Below, piece after piece: positions 27,540 to 36,569 of a DNA stretch of 64,000 bases. The number at the start of each line of letters is the position of its first letter. The stretch's first letter is position 1. The notes under the pieces were generated by a model, which was given only the letters and a program-made list of their open reading frames with translations, searched no databases and was not told the origin of the DNA. This DNA is from Streptomyces canus. Its GTDB lineage: Bacteria; Actinomycetota; Actinomycetes; Streptomycetales; Streptomycetaceae. The position numbers were made by a program, and so were the translations under genes. The stretch is from assembly GCF_001514145.1 (NCBI RefSeq), contig NZ_KQ948681.1, positions 1-64,000 on the forward strand, given 5' to 3'.

Positions 27540-27612
27540 CTGGCGGCAGGCCGCCAGCGGGCTTCGGCCCGGCTCCCGCGCGTGTCCGGGGGAGTCCGCG
27601 TGTTCCCCGGAC
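27540..27612. terminator. Two strong hairpins between operons
   Basis: CTGGCGGC/GCCGCCAG (27540-27547 with 27550-27557) and GTCCGGGG/CCCCGGAC (27584-27591 with 27605-27612) lie in the 237-base gap between the gene ending at 27653 and the one starting at 27415. They probably terminate the upstream unit. No T-run follows, as is usual in actinobacteria. Confidence 0.5.
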
Positions 27613-27652
27613 CGGGCGTCGGCCGGACGGGTGTACGGGGCGTTGTTGCGGG

Positions 27653-27868
27653 TTACGGGTTCCTTCGGCCGCGGCTGCCCTGGTGACGGGGCATCGTGAG
27701 GCAGAAAACGAATAGCGCGGTGATCGCCACGCCGACGACTACGCCGGCAGCGACCGGGGTGCTGGGCTCGATAAACCACACGCTCCCAAGAGCCACGGCA
27801 GCACTCGGGAGTCCGAAACGCCACGCCCAAGCCGTCCACGCTGCACGTACGGCGGTGCTGCGGTTCAT
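27653..27868 (-). CDS. Small two-helix membrane protein
   Basis: A 71-residue protein with two hydrophobic helices (FGLPSAAVALGSVWFI; AAGVVVGVAITALFVFCLTM) and a basic tail. The ATG at 27868 follows GAGGAG. It is the leftmost gene driven by the T-rich promoter family (promoter 27938-27966). Function unknown. Confidence 0.6.
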   Translation of the reverse strand: MNRSTAVRAAWTAWAWRFGLPSAAVALGSVWFIEPSTPVAAGVVVGVAITALFVFCLTMPRHQGSRGRRNP

Positions 27869-27886
27869 GTCTGCTCTCCTCACTGT

Positions 27887-27907
27887 GGCCTGACACTCCC
27901 TCAGGCC
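27887..27907 (-). other. Leader hairpin
   Basis: A perfect 7-base stem GGCCTGA/TCAGGCC in the 5' leader between the T-rich promoter and the gene at 27868, just upstream of its ribosome site. Confidence 0.5.
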
Positions 27908-27937
27908 GACGTCGCCGGGGACAGCCCCACCGCGAAC

Positions 27938-27966
27938 AAGATACATTACTAAAAATAAATACGCAA
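27938..27966 (-). promoter_or_regulatory. T-rich family promoter P1
   Basis: On the minus strand: TTGCGT, 17-base spacer beginning ATTTATTTTT and ending TG, then TATCTT. It lies 70 bases upstream of the small membrane protein gene. The region from here to 28190 shows no gene. Confidence 0.8.
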
Positions 27967-28190
27967 TTCTCTGAAGTGTGAGGGGCCTTGGGATTGCGAC
28001 GGGGGAGCGGGACCGTGCCGCCACTTGTCCACGGCGGCGACGGGCGTCATCGGATCAGTATTGGCCGCGGCAGGCGGTGTACCCCAGCAGGGCATGGCGG
28101 AGGGGGTGAGCACGACCTGCGGTCCGTGCCGATGCGGAAACCCGCGCAGGCGGTGCGCCATCCGACCCGGGCGGCCGCCCGTTCCTCGCC

Positions 28191-29381
28191 TCACCAGTCC
28201 CAGCCCTTTTCGCGCGCCTGCTGAGCCTCACGCTCGCGGATCTCCTTCGCCTTCGCCCGGCCCAGGTTGGCCAGCTTCACGTCGCGGTGCCCGGCAGGGT
28301 CCTTCTGCTGTGGATTCACCGGGATCACCCCGGTGCCCGGCTCCTGGCCCTCCTTCAGCAGTTCCCGCTTCGTCCAGTACGGGTCGACCCAACGGAGGGA
28401 CTCCAGGGACTTGCGCGGCCCGTGGTGGACGACCTTGTAGTGCCCAACGCGGTGCTGAGGCCCGTACTCCGCCCCCGTTGGCACTGACACCCCGTCGCGT
28501 GCGCTCTGCTGCTGGGCACGGACGCGGTTTGCGTGGAGCTGGGGGCCGATGTGCCACCCCACCCGCACATAGAACGGATCACGCGTGGGTGCCTGCCGCT
28601 TCTTGCCCTTGACCGCCGGTGCGGGCGGCGGCTCCTGCACGTCCCGGTTGTCGCAGCACAGGTACGTCATCACCGACATCAGGCCCGACAGGATCTGGCG
28701 CACCATCTTCTTCTCTGTACCGTTCGTGGTGGTGCCGTGCCAGGCGTTCGTCTGGTCGATGACGTCGTCCAGGGTGAACGGCTCCTCGGTGGAGGGCAGC
28801 CGGAACAGCGGCGTGACGGCGTCGTTGTACTCGTCGGGCCCGGGGTCGCTCCACTCGATCCACGGCATGACCACCAGCCCCTCCGACCGCTTGTCGGTGG
28901 TGGGACAGAACGACTGCCCGATGTGCCCGGTCAGGAAGTACGCACGGATCAGACCCTCACGCCCGTTGGTCGAGCGAAACGGCCACGGGCGCGGGAGCGG
29001 CACCATCGGGCTGATGTGCGGCAGCCGCTGGAACAGCCCGCCCGGCAACTTCCCCTTGAGATCGGCTCGGTAGAGGGCGGCGGCCATCTCCGGATTGATG
29101 TCGTAGGCGATGCGTCCCTGGTGGCGCCACAGGTCCACCACGGCGTACCGCGCGATGTGATCCGTCAGCGACACCAGGTCGTCCCGGGGGACCTGTGCCC
29201 GGACGGCGTGGGACCACCCGCTCGGTTCGCCGCGCCGCATCCGCCTGACGTTCTCCTGGGCGCCGGGAATGGGGCTCAGGTCAGCCCACAGCCGGTTCGT
29301 GCTCGCGAGGATGCGTTCTACCGCGTTATTCGTCTCCTGGGCCCGGCGCATTCGCGCCGACGGCCTGGCCGCCTTGGCCAC
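28191..29381 (-). CDS. Hypothetical protein, 396 residues
   Basis: The start is GTG 29381 behind GAGGAGG. It is mostly soluble, with a helical N-terminus (RRAQETNNAVERILASTNRL), a central domain (LISLTDHIARYAVVDLW-type, then AYFLTGHIGQSFCPTTDKRS), and a basic C-terminus (LGRAKAKEIREREAQQAREK). No family is recognised. It is the second gene after promoter P2, 73 bases behind the phiSA1p31-like gene. Confidence 0.6.
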   Translation of the reverse strand: MAKAARPSARMRRAQETNNAVERILASTNRLWADLSPIPGAQENVRRMRRGEPSGWSHAVRAQVPRDDLVSLTDHIARYAVVDLWRHQGRIAYDINPEMAAALYRADLKGKLPGGLFQRLPHISPMVPLPRPWPFRSTNGREGLIRAYFLTGHIGQSFCPTTDKRSEGLVVMPWIEWSDPGPDEYNDAVTPLFRLPSTEEPFTLDDVIDQTNAWHGTTTNGTEKKMVRQILSGLMSVMTYLCCDNRDVQEPPPAPAVKGKKRQAPTRDPFYVRVGWHIGPQLHANRVRAQQQSARDGVSVPTGAEYGPQHRVGHYKVVHHGPRKSLESLRWVDPYWTKRELLKEGQEPGTGVIPVNPQQKDPAGHRDVKLANLGRAKAKEIREREAQQAREKGWDW

Positions 29382-29454
29382 CGTGAACCTCCTCGGGTGC
29401 GCGCGGGTTCGCCCTGGGTGCCTGGCACTTGGCGGCGTCCGGCACGGATGGTGA

Positions 29455-29913
29455 TCAGAGCGGCCGTTCGGTGAGCGGGCCGTGGTAGTAGTCCAGGGCC
29501 GGGATGTCCAGGGCGTACTCCGGCTCGCCCTCCCGGACGAACTGAGGGGAGGGGGTGTCGGGAACGCCGGGCGGCTCGGGGTCCCACGTTCCGTTGTGGG
29601 TCCATGTGTCCCCGGCCTCGTCGACATAAGCCCGGTCGGTGCGGTACGTGCGACCTTCGTAGACATACGTCGTCGGGGCGGACTCCCCGACCTTGTGGAG
29701 GATGCCGATCCTGTTGACCAGCTCCTTCAGCGATGCCGTCGCATCGCCCTCGACAGCGGCTGCGATCGGCATGCCCTCGGCGTTGGTGATCCCGGTCATC
29801 TCCCAGATCCGGCCCTCGAAGTCCTTGTACTGCGTCCCCGCAGCGCTGTCCCAGTCGGCGCCGTCGAGCTGGTAGACGGGCGGGGCGAGGCGCAGTGCGG
29901 CCGATGCGGGCAT
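29455..29913 (-). CDS. phiSA1p31-related-like protein
   Basis: A 152-residue protein. The core TYVYEGRTYRTDRAYVDEAG followed by DTWTHNGTWD resembles the domain of Streptomyces proteins annotated as phiSA1p31-related, named after a phage protein of unknown function. The ATG at 29913 has AGGGAG upstream and lies 57 bases from promoter P2. Identification is by pattern only. Confidence 0.55.
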   Translation of the reverse strand: MPASAALRLAPPVYQLDGADWDSAAGTQYKDFEGRIWEMTGITNAEGMPIAAAVEGDATASLKELVNRIGILHKVGESAPTTYVYEGRTYRTDRAYVDEAGDTWTHNGTWDPEPPGVPDTPSPQFVREGEPEYALDIPALDYYHGPLTERPL

Positions 29914-29969
29914 GGCTACTCCCTGGGGGATGGCTGAAGTGGATAGCCGGAGGCGAACCGGCCAGAATC

Positions 29970-29998
29970 ACCATACCCGCAAAAAAATAAGTAAGCAA
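29970..29998 (-). promoter_or_regulatory. T-rich family promoter P2
   Basis: Minus strand TTGCTT, 17-base spacer beginning ACTTATTTTT, then TATGGT. It precedes the phiSA1p31-like gene at 29913 by 57 bases. Confidence 0.85.
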
Positions 29999-30044
29999 TA
30001 TAACTGGCTCACGCCGGTGTACGGGCGTTGAGGACACGTCCCGA

Positions 30045-30066
30045 GTCCCTCGGCAGGCCGAGGGAC
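30045..30066. terminator. Terminator-like hairpin
   Basis: A perfect 10-base stem GTCCCTCGGC/GCCGAGGGAC with a 2-base gap, downstream of the gene ending at 30249 and upstream of promoter P2. It separates the two transcription units. Confidence 0.6.
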
Positions 30067-30248
30067 AGCGGCTGCGATCGAAGCCATGGACAGGGATGTG
30101 ACGGGGTGACACCCTTTCCCGGCACCCGTGAGGGCGCCGCTGGTGAGCGCCGCTCGGTAGGCTGGCGACCGTCGTAGGTGCCCCACGCCCTGAGGGCCAG
30201 CGGACAGGTCTGCCGTCGGCGCCTTCTCGCACGTCGCGAACGCGGCAC

Positions 30249-31031
30249 TCAGCGCCTACTCGGCCTCGACAATCCATTTCCCGGCGAACTTCCACGCCCG
30301 CTGCGCGCCCCAAGGAGCGGTCCGAACAAGCCCGTGAGGGACTCCACGGTTACGACCAGGGCAAAGCCGGGGTCCAGTACGCGCCGGTCGCCCATGACGC
30401 TGTCGCGGTGGTCGCCGGGCTGCCAGGTGACACGAACCCACGGGCCACCGGGCCCGGTGTGGACCTTGACCGTACCGACGGTGCGTGTCTCCAGACGGAC
30501 AGCGGCGATCACGTCCATGCCGACGGCCAGCCTGTCCGCGCGCACCGCGACGGCGGACCCTTGCGCGTACGCGACGAACGTGTCGGCGAGGAACTCCGCC
30601 ATGCCGGAATCGAGCGGCCCCGTGAGATCCTCAAGAGCCGGCGGATGCACGACCAGGTGCTTCAAGCGCTCCGTCGCCGTCCGGGCCGAGTACATCTCCG
30701 CCACGCTCCACCCGGCCGACCGCAGGATTCGCGCATACCGGCCCAGCGCATCCCGCCGCGACGCGCGCTCCATCCCGCGACGCCTGGCGTCACGGCGGGA
30801 CCTCACGGACTCCTCGAACTCCCCGTCGAGGTAGAACAAGACTCGCACGCACCCCTCGGCGCCGTGCTCCGGCACCAGGAACGCCCCCTGCGCGCTGCGG
30901 TCGCCCACCTTGTCGGTGAGCACCGCCAGCGCCTCTGCGGCTCCCTCCAGCGCCCCCAGGGCCGCGCGGATCGACGGCCGCGCCTCCTCGTACTCCGGAA
31001 GCGTCCCGACGTACTTCGTGTTGCTGCTCAC
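30249..31031 (-). CDS. Hypothetical protein
   Basis: 260 residues from GTG 31031 with GAGGAGAGG upstream. The N-terminal half is helical and charged (ALGALEGAAEALAVLTDKVG; FEESVRSRRDARRRGMERAS), followed by a beta-rich C-terminal half (VIAAVRLETRTVGTVKVHTG). Unrecognised. The start is coupled by GTGA to a small ORF. Confidence 0.6.
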   Translation of the reverse strand: MSSNTKYVGTLPEYEEARPSIRAALGALEGAAEALAVLTDKVGDRSAQGAFLVPEHGAEGCVRVLFYLDGEFEESVRSRRDARRRGMERASRRDALGRYARILRSAGWSVAEMYSARTATERLKHLVVHPPALEDLTGPLDSGMAEFLADTFVAYAQGSAVAVRADRLAVGMDVIAAVRLETRTVGTVKVHTGPGGPWVRVTWQPGDHRDSVMGDRRVLDPGFALVVTVESLTGLFGPLLGARSGRGSSPGNGLSRPSRR

Positions 31032-31279
31032 TTGTGGTTCCTCTCCTCGTGGTCTCCGGCGGTGTCGCCGATATCGGGCCGCACGGCCTCGTTACGTCGC
31101 CCGCCGCACCACGGCGAACGGACGCGAATTCTGGATTCTCTGGACCGCCGCTGGGGGGCGTTCCGGTCGTGGGCGGCACCGCCCAGCTCGCCGAACCCGT
31201 CGAGGTGTTGCTCCGCGGCCGCGACCTTTCTCAGGTCGGGCAGGTGGCGCGCCAAGTCCTCGTCGAGGCCGCGAGGCAT
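31028..31279 (-). CDS. Possible small gene downstream of the methyltransferase
   Basis: 83 residues from ATG 31279, ending in a GTGA overlap with the next gene. The first half (LARHLPDLRKVAAAEQHLDG, FGELGGAAHDRN) looks coding; the second half does not. The frame is open back to the end of the methyltransferase gene, in the next register after its TGA, and reads LTEPLATADVPHVLAFPNAI there. It may therefore be a broken or frameshifted tail of that protein. Confidence 0.35.
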   Translation of the reverse strand: MPRGLDEDLARHLPDLRKVAAAEQHLDGFGELGGAAHDRNAPQRRSRESRIRVRSPWCGGRRNEAVRPDIGDTAGDHEERNHK

Positions 31280-31368
31280 GGATCCGAGCGCGGCGTGTAC
31301 GGGCCGGGTACCAATCGCGTTCGGGAAGGCGAGGACATGCGGGACGTCTGCGGTGGCCAGGGGCTCGG

Positions 31369-33654
31369 TCAGTCGGTGTATCCCATCTCAGCGAGCCGCT
31401 GCCACATGCGGGCGCCGGCGGCGTCGGATGCGGCCTGCACCTCTGCGAGAGAGACGGCGTACTTCTCCTCCCACAATCGGTAGCGGTCGTGCAGTTGGAC
31501 CAGGCGGCGCCGCAGGCGGTCGTTGATCTCGTCCTGGAGCCGGTCGCGCAGGACTCCGAGAACGAGCAGGCGTTCTCCGTTGCGCGCACCCAGGTCCCGC
31601 CGCTCCCGCATGGTGTCGTCGATGTTGTGGGGCTCGGCGGTGAGTTCGGGTGCCAAGGCCCGCACCAGGAGATGGTCGGACGCGGCACGGCGCTCGGCAG
31701 CCGACGGCCGCCGAGGCCTGGCGCGGGTGGGGCCCGCAATCGGCTCCACGAGGTCGCGGACGTCCTGGAGCCATTCGTCGACGAGCCCCACGTACCCGTT
31801 GTGCAGCAAGGAAGCGATGTCGTGGCGCGAAGCGTCCCACCAGGTCGCGAAGGCGCCGGCCAGGGCGTCGTGGTCAAGAGGTCCGATCGGACCGAGACGG
31901 CCCTGCAGGGAGGCGAGCATGGCCTCCCGCGCGATTCCGGCGTGCACATGGCCCGTGCCGGCGCGGCTGCCGGCAGCGAGCGAGTCGAGGCCGCCGACGG
32001 CGGTGTCCTCCCACCACGTCGCGAAGGCTGCGTGCAGCCGGGCTTCGCACGGCGCGGTCAACGCCTGGAAACGGTCGGCGTCCGGGCGCTCGCTCTCCGG
32101 GAGGAAGTCGAGGTACTCGGTGTCCGCATCGTCAGGCCGCTCGGCGAAGAGATCCTTCGCGGTCAGCCCGTAGGCGTCCAGAAGTCCATGGTGCGCGTCG
32201 ATCTCGGCGCGCGGCATTCCGCCGTACAGGTGCGCGCGGACGTCCTGCGGTTCGGGCGGAGGCTGGTTGTCGACGTACCGCCGGATGTTCAGGTTGTCGC
32301 CGTTGTCCGCCAGTTCGCGGCGGTCGACGACGCGGGCGAAGCCGGGTACGTCGACGGCTGCGTGGAAGGCCGCGGCGACTTTCGCGATGTGCTCCGGCAG
32401 CATCACGTTGCGAGAGCGCTCTGCCCGGTGCTCTTGGTCGGCGTTGATGATCAGTACCTTGCCCACCAGCTCGGGACGCTTCGCCCCCGCCGACCGCAGG
32501 ACCAGAATGCACGCAGGAACGGACGTGGCGGTGAACTGCCCCGCCGGCAGGCCGATGACCGCCTCGATCGCGTCAGCGTCCAACAGTGCGCTGCGGATCT
32601 CCGCCTCGGCGCGGTCGCGGAAGAGCGGGCCGTGCGGGAGCACGGTGACCACGCTGCCCCCGCGGTCGCGGACGGCGTAGAGCATGTGCTGGACGAACAT
32701 CCAGTCGGCTCGCCCCTTCTCGGGCGCCGTCCCGTACGGCATGCGCTCGGCCGCGTCGGCGAGGGTCTCGCGGGAGTAGTCCATGGAGAACGGCGGGTTG
32801 CTCAGCACCAGGTCGAAACAGCTGCCGTGCTGGGGATCGGCCAGGGTGTCACCCGTGCGCAGATCGAAGTGGCGGACACCGCGAAGGGACAGGTTCATCG
32901 CCGCCATCGCGGTGGCCCGTGGATTGGCGTCCTGCCCGGCGAGCATGAGGGCTCCGACGTCACCGGTGTGCTCGGCGACGTACTGGGCCGCCTGGATGAG
33001 CATGCCGCCGGAACCTACGCAGGGGTCGTAGACATGGGCGCCGGCGGAAGGGCGGGCCAGTTCGGTCATGAGCCGGACCACCGGGCCGGGGGTGAAGTAC
33101 TCGCCACCGGCCGACGGGGAGGAGAACCTGGCGAGCAGGGTCTCGTACGCGGCGCCGATCATGTCCGGGTAGGCCAGGGCATCCTGATGCAGGGGGATGG
33201 CCGAGAAGCGGTCGATGAGGGCGCGCAGCCGGCGATCGGCGTGGGCAGCGTCAGCGCCATGGATGCGGGAGAAGTCCACGTGGGCGAAGGCGTCCCTGAG
33301 CTGCGGGTGGGCGGCCGCCATCGCGGACAACGCGGGGGATAGGCAGCGCTCCGCGATGCGGTCGGTGGCGGCCGCGATCCGGTCCCACCGGGCGGCCGGC
33401 GGGACGTACAGGCTCCCTGCTCGCTCGTGGGCTTCCGGGGAATCCGCGGTGTGTGCCGCCTGTTCGGCGTTGCTGCCCCGGGCCGTGGCGGCAGCGAGAA
33501 TCCGCCTCCGGGCGCGTTCGAAGTCGTCGTTGGAGTGCTTCAGAAAGACCAGCGGCAGCAGATAGTCCTGATATTGGTGCGGGCTCAGCGGACCGCGCAG
33601 CACCTCGGCGGCGCCCAACAGGTGCCTCTCGAGCTGCGAGAGCGACAACGGCAT
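31369..33654 (-). CDS. HsdM-like N6-adenine DNA methyltransferase, no restriction partner
   Basis: A 761-residue protein with the type I modification-subunit layout: an N-terminal helical domain, SAM motif I DPCVGSGGML (210-219), and catalytic NPPF (286-289). A long C-terminal extension of about 300 residues follows. The sequence GGEYFTPGPVV is the usual HsdM lead-in. No HsdS or HsdR is adjacent, so it may be an orphan host-mimicking or anti-restriction methylase; the extension could supply specificity. Confidence 0.82.
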   Translation of the reverse strand: MPLSLSQLERHLLGAAEVLRGPLSPHQYQDYLLPLVFLKHSNDDFERARRRILAAATARGSNAEQAAHTADSPEAHERAGSLYVPPAARWDRIAAATDRIAERCLSPALSAMAAAHPQLRDAFAHVDFSRIHGADAAHADRRLRALIDRFSAIPLHQDALAYPDMIGAAYETLLARFSSPSAGGEYFTPGPVVRLMTELARPSAGAHVYDPCVGSGGMLIQAAQYVAEHTGDVGALMLAGQDANPRATAMAAMNLSLRGVRHFDLRTGDTLADPQHGSCFDLVLSNPPFSMDYSRETLADAAERMPYGTAPEKGRADWMFVQHMLYAVRDRGGSVVTVLPHGPLFRDRAEAEIRSALLDADAIEAVIGLPAGQFTATSVPACILVLRSAGAKRPELVGKVLIINADQEHRAERSRNVMLPEHIAKVAAAFHAAVDVPGFARVVDRRELADNGDNLNIRRYVDNQPPPEPQDVRAHLYGGMPRAEIDAHHGLLDAYGLTAKDLFAERPDDADTEYLDFLPESERPDADRFQALTAPCEARLHAAFATWWEDTAVGGLDSLAAGSRAGTGHVHAGIAREAMLASLQGRLGPIGPLDHDALAGAFATWWDASRHDIASLLHNGYVGLVDEWLQDVRDLVEPIAGPTRARPRRPSAAERRAASDHLLVRALAPELTAEPHNIDDTMRERRDLGARNGERLLVLGVLRDRLQDEINDRLRRRLVQLHDRYRLWEEKYAVSLAEVQAASDAAGARMWQRLAEMGYTD

Positions 33655-33960
33655 GACGGACTTCCTTTGCACTGCCCCTGGGCAGCAGGATCAGAAGTGC
33701 CCGGCCGTGAGCCGGGGCACCGAAGTGGTCTGGTGTGGAAGGCCGGAACGCCCGGGTGGGCTCCGGCCCGAGCCGTCGCCGGCCCGTGGCCGTGGTCGAC
33801 CAGTCAGCCCGTCGACCACGTGGGCGGCCTCGGGCCGACGCGGCACTCCCGAGAGGGTTGTGGTGGCTAGCCGACCCGTCCGGGCCGGCCGGGTTCGCGA
33901 ACCACGTCACGACCGGGAGCGCGTCGCCGGCCGGAGCGCCCGGCTCGGGCTACTGCCGGG
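33655..33960. other. 306-base gap with stable hairpins, no gene
   Basis: It lies between the TetR-family and methyltransferase genes. It contains GTGGTCGAC/GTCGACCAC (33792-33800 with 33811-33819, perfect 9-base stem) and smaller stems such as CTGCCC-CT-GGGCAG near 33670. Likely terminator or transcript-processing site. Confidence 0.5.
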
Positions 33961-34602
33961 TCACGCGGTCGGCAGCTGGACGACGGTTCCGCCGGACACG
34001 GCCAGGGTGATGAGGTCGACCAGCATCTGGCGAACCACCACCGGGTCAGCTGCCTCGGGGTCGTGGCGGCCAGCGGCCGCGGCGAGCAGCACCGTCAGCG
34101 CCTCGGCCGCGGCGAAGGAGTCGTCCGTCGCGCCGGGCGAAGACGGACGGGTGGTGATCGCGTACTCCAGGTGTCCCAGGAGGCCGGAGAGCGCGCGGCG
34201 GCGGATCTCGGTGAACCGGCTGTCGCCCTCGGCCGCCCGCAGGTCGACCACTCGCAGGACCACCTCGTGCTCCCGCCAGAAGGCGAAGACGGCGTCCACC
34301 GTGCTCCCGGCGGCGCGACGCCCGCCGCCCCACCAGCTGCCGATCTCCGCGTAGATCAGTCCGTCGCTTCCCTCCTGCGCCGCGGGCCGGGCCAGCTCCA
34401 GGACGGCTGCGTCGACGTCCGCGAAGTACTGATAGAAGGTCGCGGGCGAGGTACGCGCGCGACGGGCGACATCGATCACTCTCGTCGCGTGATAGCCGGA
34501 CTCGGCCAGCAGCTCCTTGAGGCAGAGCAGCAGTTGGCTGCGGGTCTTCAGGCCGCGTGCCCCGATCGGGCGCCCTGCGGTGGTCCGGATCTCCTCGGTC
34601 AT
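33961..34602 (-). CDS. TetR-family regulator
   Basis: A 213-residue protein with an N-terminal TetR helix-turn-helix (ESGYHATRVIDVARRARTSP, ATFYQYFADVDAAVLEL) and a helical ligand-binding domain. The ATG at 34602 follows AGGAAGTG. The ligand and targets are unknown. As one of the few regulators in the element it is a candidate to control the T-rich promoters. Confidence 0.85.
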   Translation of the reverse strand: MTEEIRTTAGRPIGARGLKTRSQLLLCLKELLAESGYHATRVIDVARRARTSPATFYQYFADVDAAVLELARPAAQEGSDGLIYAEIGSWWGGGRRAAGSTVDAVFAFWREHEVVLRVVDLRAAEGDSRFTEIRRRALSGLLGHLEYAITTRPSSPGATDDSFAAAEALTVLLAAAAGRHDPEAADPVVVRQMLVDLITLAVSGGTVVQLPTA

Positions 34603-34647
34603 GTCACTTCCTGTTCGGTGATCGCTCACGGATTCGATGGGGTGGGC

Positions 34648-34678
34648 GCCGGCCCGGCCCTTGCGGAGCCGGGCCGGC
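34648..34678 (-). other. Intergenic hairpin
   Basis: A perfect 11-base stem GCCGGCCCGGC/GCCGGGCCGGC with a 9-base loop, between the DprA-like gene and the TetR gene. Confidence 0.55.
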
Positions 34679-34743
34679 GGAGGCCGCCGTCTCATCCAGA
34701 CCCGGCCTCCCGCCACGGGGCGTGTTCGCCCCCGCGATGTCGG

Positions 34744-35859
34744 TCAGGGCCGGGCCAGCGCCGCTGTGATGTCGTCAACGGACATGACGGCCTGGGCCGC
34801 TCCGTCCCGGATCAGCGTGTTTGTCCCCGCAGACAGGGACGACGTGATGGGCCCCGGCACCGCCAGCAGAGGGCGACCCTCCACCCGCGGAGTGTTCGCC
34901 GTGCGGCTGCCAATGGCCGCTTCGACCACGACCACCGCCGACGTGAGAGCGGTCATGAGCCACTGCCGCTGATTCGCACGGGCGGAGCTCAGCGGTACCC
35001 CGGGCGCGCACAGACTGACCACCAGGCCGCCCGAGCTGAGAATCCAGCGCTCGTGCCGGAGCATGGCCTCGCCGTAGGGGCCCGTCACCCCGCCCGCGTG
35101 CACTCCGATGGGCGTTGCGGCAGCCTCGCCCCGTACGAGCGCACCAGCGAGCGCCGCTCCGTCCGCGCCATGCCCGATGGCCGCCACAACGGTGACATCC
35201 CGGTCAGCCAGACCGCCCGCCAGGTACCCGGCGATGTGCTTGCCGTAGTCAGACGCGGCCCTCGACCCCGTGACGGCCACCGCCGTACCGGCCAGCTCGG
35301 CCAGGGACGCCGTGCCCCTGACCCACAGGCCCAGTGGCGCGTCCTCGCCCAGCGCCCGCAGCGTTTCGGGCCAGTCGATGTCCTCAGGTACGACATAGCG
35401 CGCGCCGTCGGCCTCGGCGTGGGCCAGGAGCGCCTCACCGTCGAACGTGGCGATCGACTCGAACGCCTGACGCCCGAAGCCGCCCCGCTCGGAGGTCTCG
35501 CGCAGACTCCCAAGGACGTCCACCGCCGGCTCGCCCTTCAACAGACGGGCCGTCGTTCCCCCGCCGTAGACGTGCGCCAGGGAGAGCCGTGCGATCCGCT
35601 CGGCGCGCGAAGCGCCCTGGGCCACGCGAAGCAGGCTGCGGGCCACGCTCCAGCACCCGTAGAACTCCGGAGTGTTCGGCGCGGCAGTGCGCAGCTGCGC
35701 GAGGAGGGCCTCGGGAATACGGAGGTCATCACGAAGTTCCATGCGTGCGATCTGCCGCAGCAGAACGCTGCGGTCGCTGCCTTCCATGTGGGCCACTGCC
35801 TGGCGGATGATCTCCTGCCGCTCGGCGGCTACCGCTTTCGAGTCGCGCGTGCTGCCCAT
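34744..35859 (-). CDS. DprA-like (SLOG-fold) DNA-processing protein homologue
   Basis: A 371-residue protein with the DprA Rossmann signature: VAVTGSRAASDYGKHIAGYL (residues about 194-213), GHGADGAA (229-236), and the C-terminal pattern SSLSAGTNTLIRDGA. In DprA this binds single-stranded DNA and loads RecA. Here a roughly 170-residue N-terminal helical region replaces the usual short domain, so a plasmid-entry or nucleotide-sensing role is equally possible. First gene behind promoter P3. Confidence 0.75.
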   Translation of the reverse strand: MGSTRDSKAVAAERQEIIRQAVAHMEGSDRSVLLRQIARMELRDDLRIPEALLAQLRTAAPNTPEFYGCWSVARSLLRVAQGASRAERIARLSLAHVYGGGTTARLLKGEPAVDVLGSLRETSERGGFGRQAFESIATFDGEALLAHAEADGARYVVPEDIDWPETLRALGEDAPLGLWVRGTASLAELAGTAVAVTGSRAASDYGKHIAGYLAGGLADRDVTVVAAIGHGADGAALAGALVRGEAAATPIGVHAGGVTGPYGEAMLRHERWILSSGGLVVSLCAPGVPLSSARANQRQWLMTALTSAVVVVEAAIGSRTANTPRVEGRPLLAVPGPITSSLSAGTNTLIRDGAAQAVMSVDDITAALARP

Positions 35860-35983
35860 GTGCACCTCCGTGATCGCTGTATGCCGCTGCCGACAGCCCC
35901 TCGGAGAGGGCCGGGCGGCAGCGTTGGCGGGGACAGCCCATGTGGCTGCCAGGCAAGGACGTCGGGGAACCCCAACGCCCACA

Positions 35984-36012
35984 ACAGTACACACAAAAAA
36001 ATAAGTAAGCAA
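35984..36012 (-). promoter_or_regulatory. T-rich family promoter P3
   Basis: Minus strand TTGCTT, 17-base spacer beginning ACTTATTTTT and ending TG, then TACTGT. It lies 125 bases upstream of the DprA-like gene. The leader contains an 8-base stem CGCTGCCG/CGGCAGCG. Confidence 0.88.
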
Positions 36013-36026
36013 TTCCTGTTGAATGG

Positions 36027-36407
36027 TCAGTCACTCGCGAGGCCGACGAGCTTCTGCAACAGGGCGCGGGCGTGCACGGCCCGGGTGCCGGCATCCACGT
36101 CAGAGGCCCGCTCGATCAGATCCGAAGCCTCCCGGGCGAGGGTGTCCAGCCTGCGCAGCCGCGACTCTTCCGCGAGCGGATTCAGCTTGCGGCTGCGCTC
36201 GTCGCCCGCCGACCCGCCTCCGTGGCGCACCATGCATTCCTTGGATGTCAGGCGGAACTCTTGCTGAAGGCCTGCTTCCCACACCACCCATGGCCGCATG
36301 TCGCGCTCGCTGCGCGGCACGTGCTTGACGGTTTGGTTGCTGACGATCTCGACGATCTGTTCGCCGCGGTTCATCGCGTCGACCAGCATCTGCGTACGGG
36401 TGGCCAT
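36027..36407 (-). CDS. Hypothetical helical protein
   Basis: A 126-residue protein, charged and helical (TQMLVDAMNRGEQIVEIVSN; SRLRRLDTLAREASDLIERA). The ATG at 36407 has GGAACG upstream. Unrecognised. It ends just before promoter P3. Confidence 0.55.
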   Translation of the reverse strand: MATRTQMLVDAMNRGEQIVEIVSNQTVKHVPRSERDMRPWVVWEAGLQQEFRLTSKECMVRHGGGSAGDERSRKLNPLAEESRLRRLDTLAREASDLIERASDVDAGTRAVHARALLQKLVGLASD

Positions 36408-36569
36408 GGGAAGTCGTTCCTTTGCGGTTCGGTGGCGCCGCAGGGGGCGCCGCTGTCGAGGTGCGGCAGTCCACCGGCCCGGCGCGCGTGGGGTGGTGGG
36501 CGCCAACCCGCCCGCGCGGGAGCGGAATGCGCGCCGCTGCGCGGACGGCCAGGAGGGAAAGGATGTTCG

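Noticed and set aside
31369..33654. A complete type I restriction system
   Set aside because: Only the HsdM-like subunit is present; no HsdS or HsdR is found on either side.
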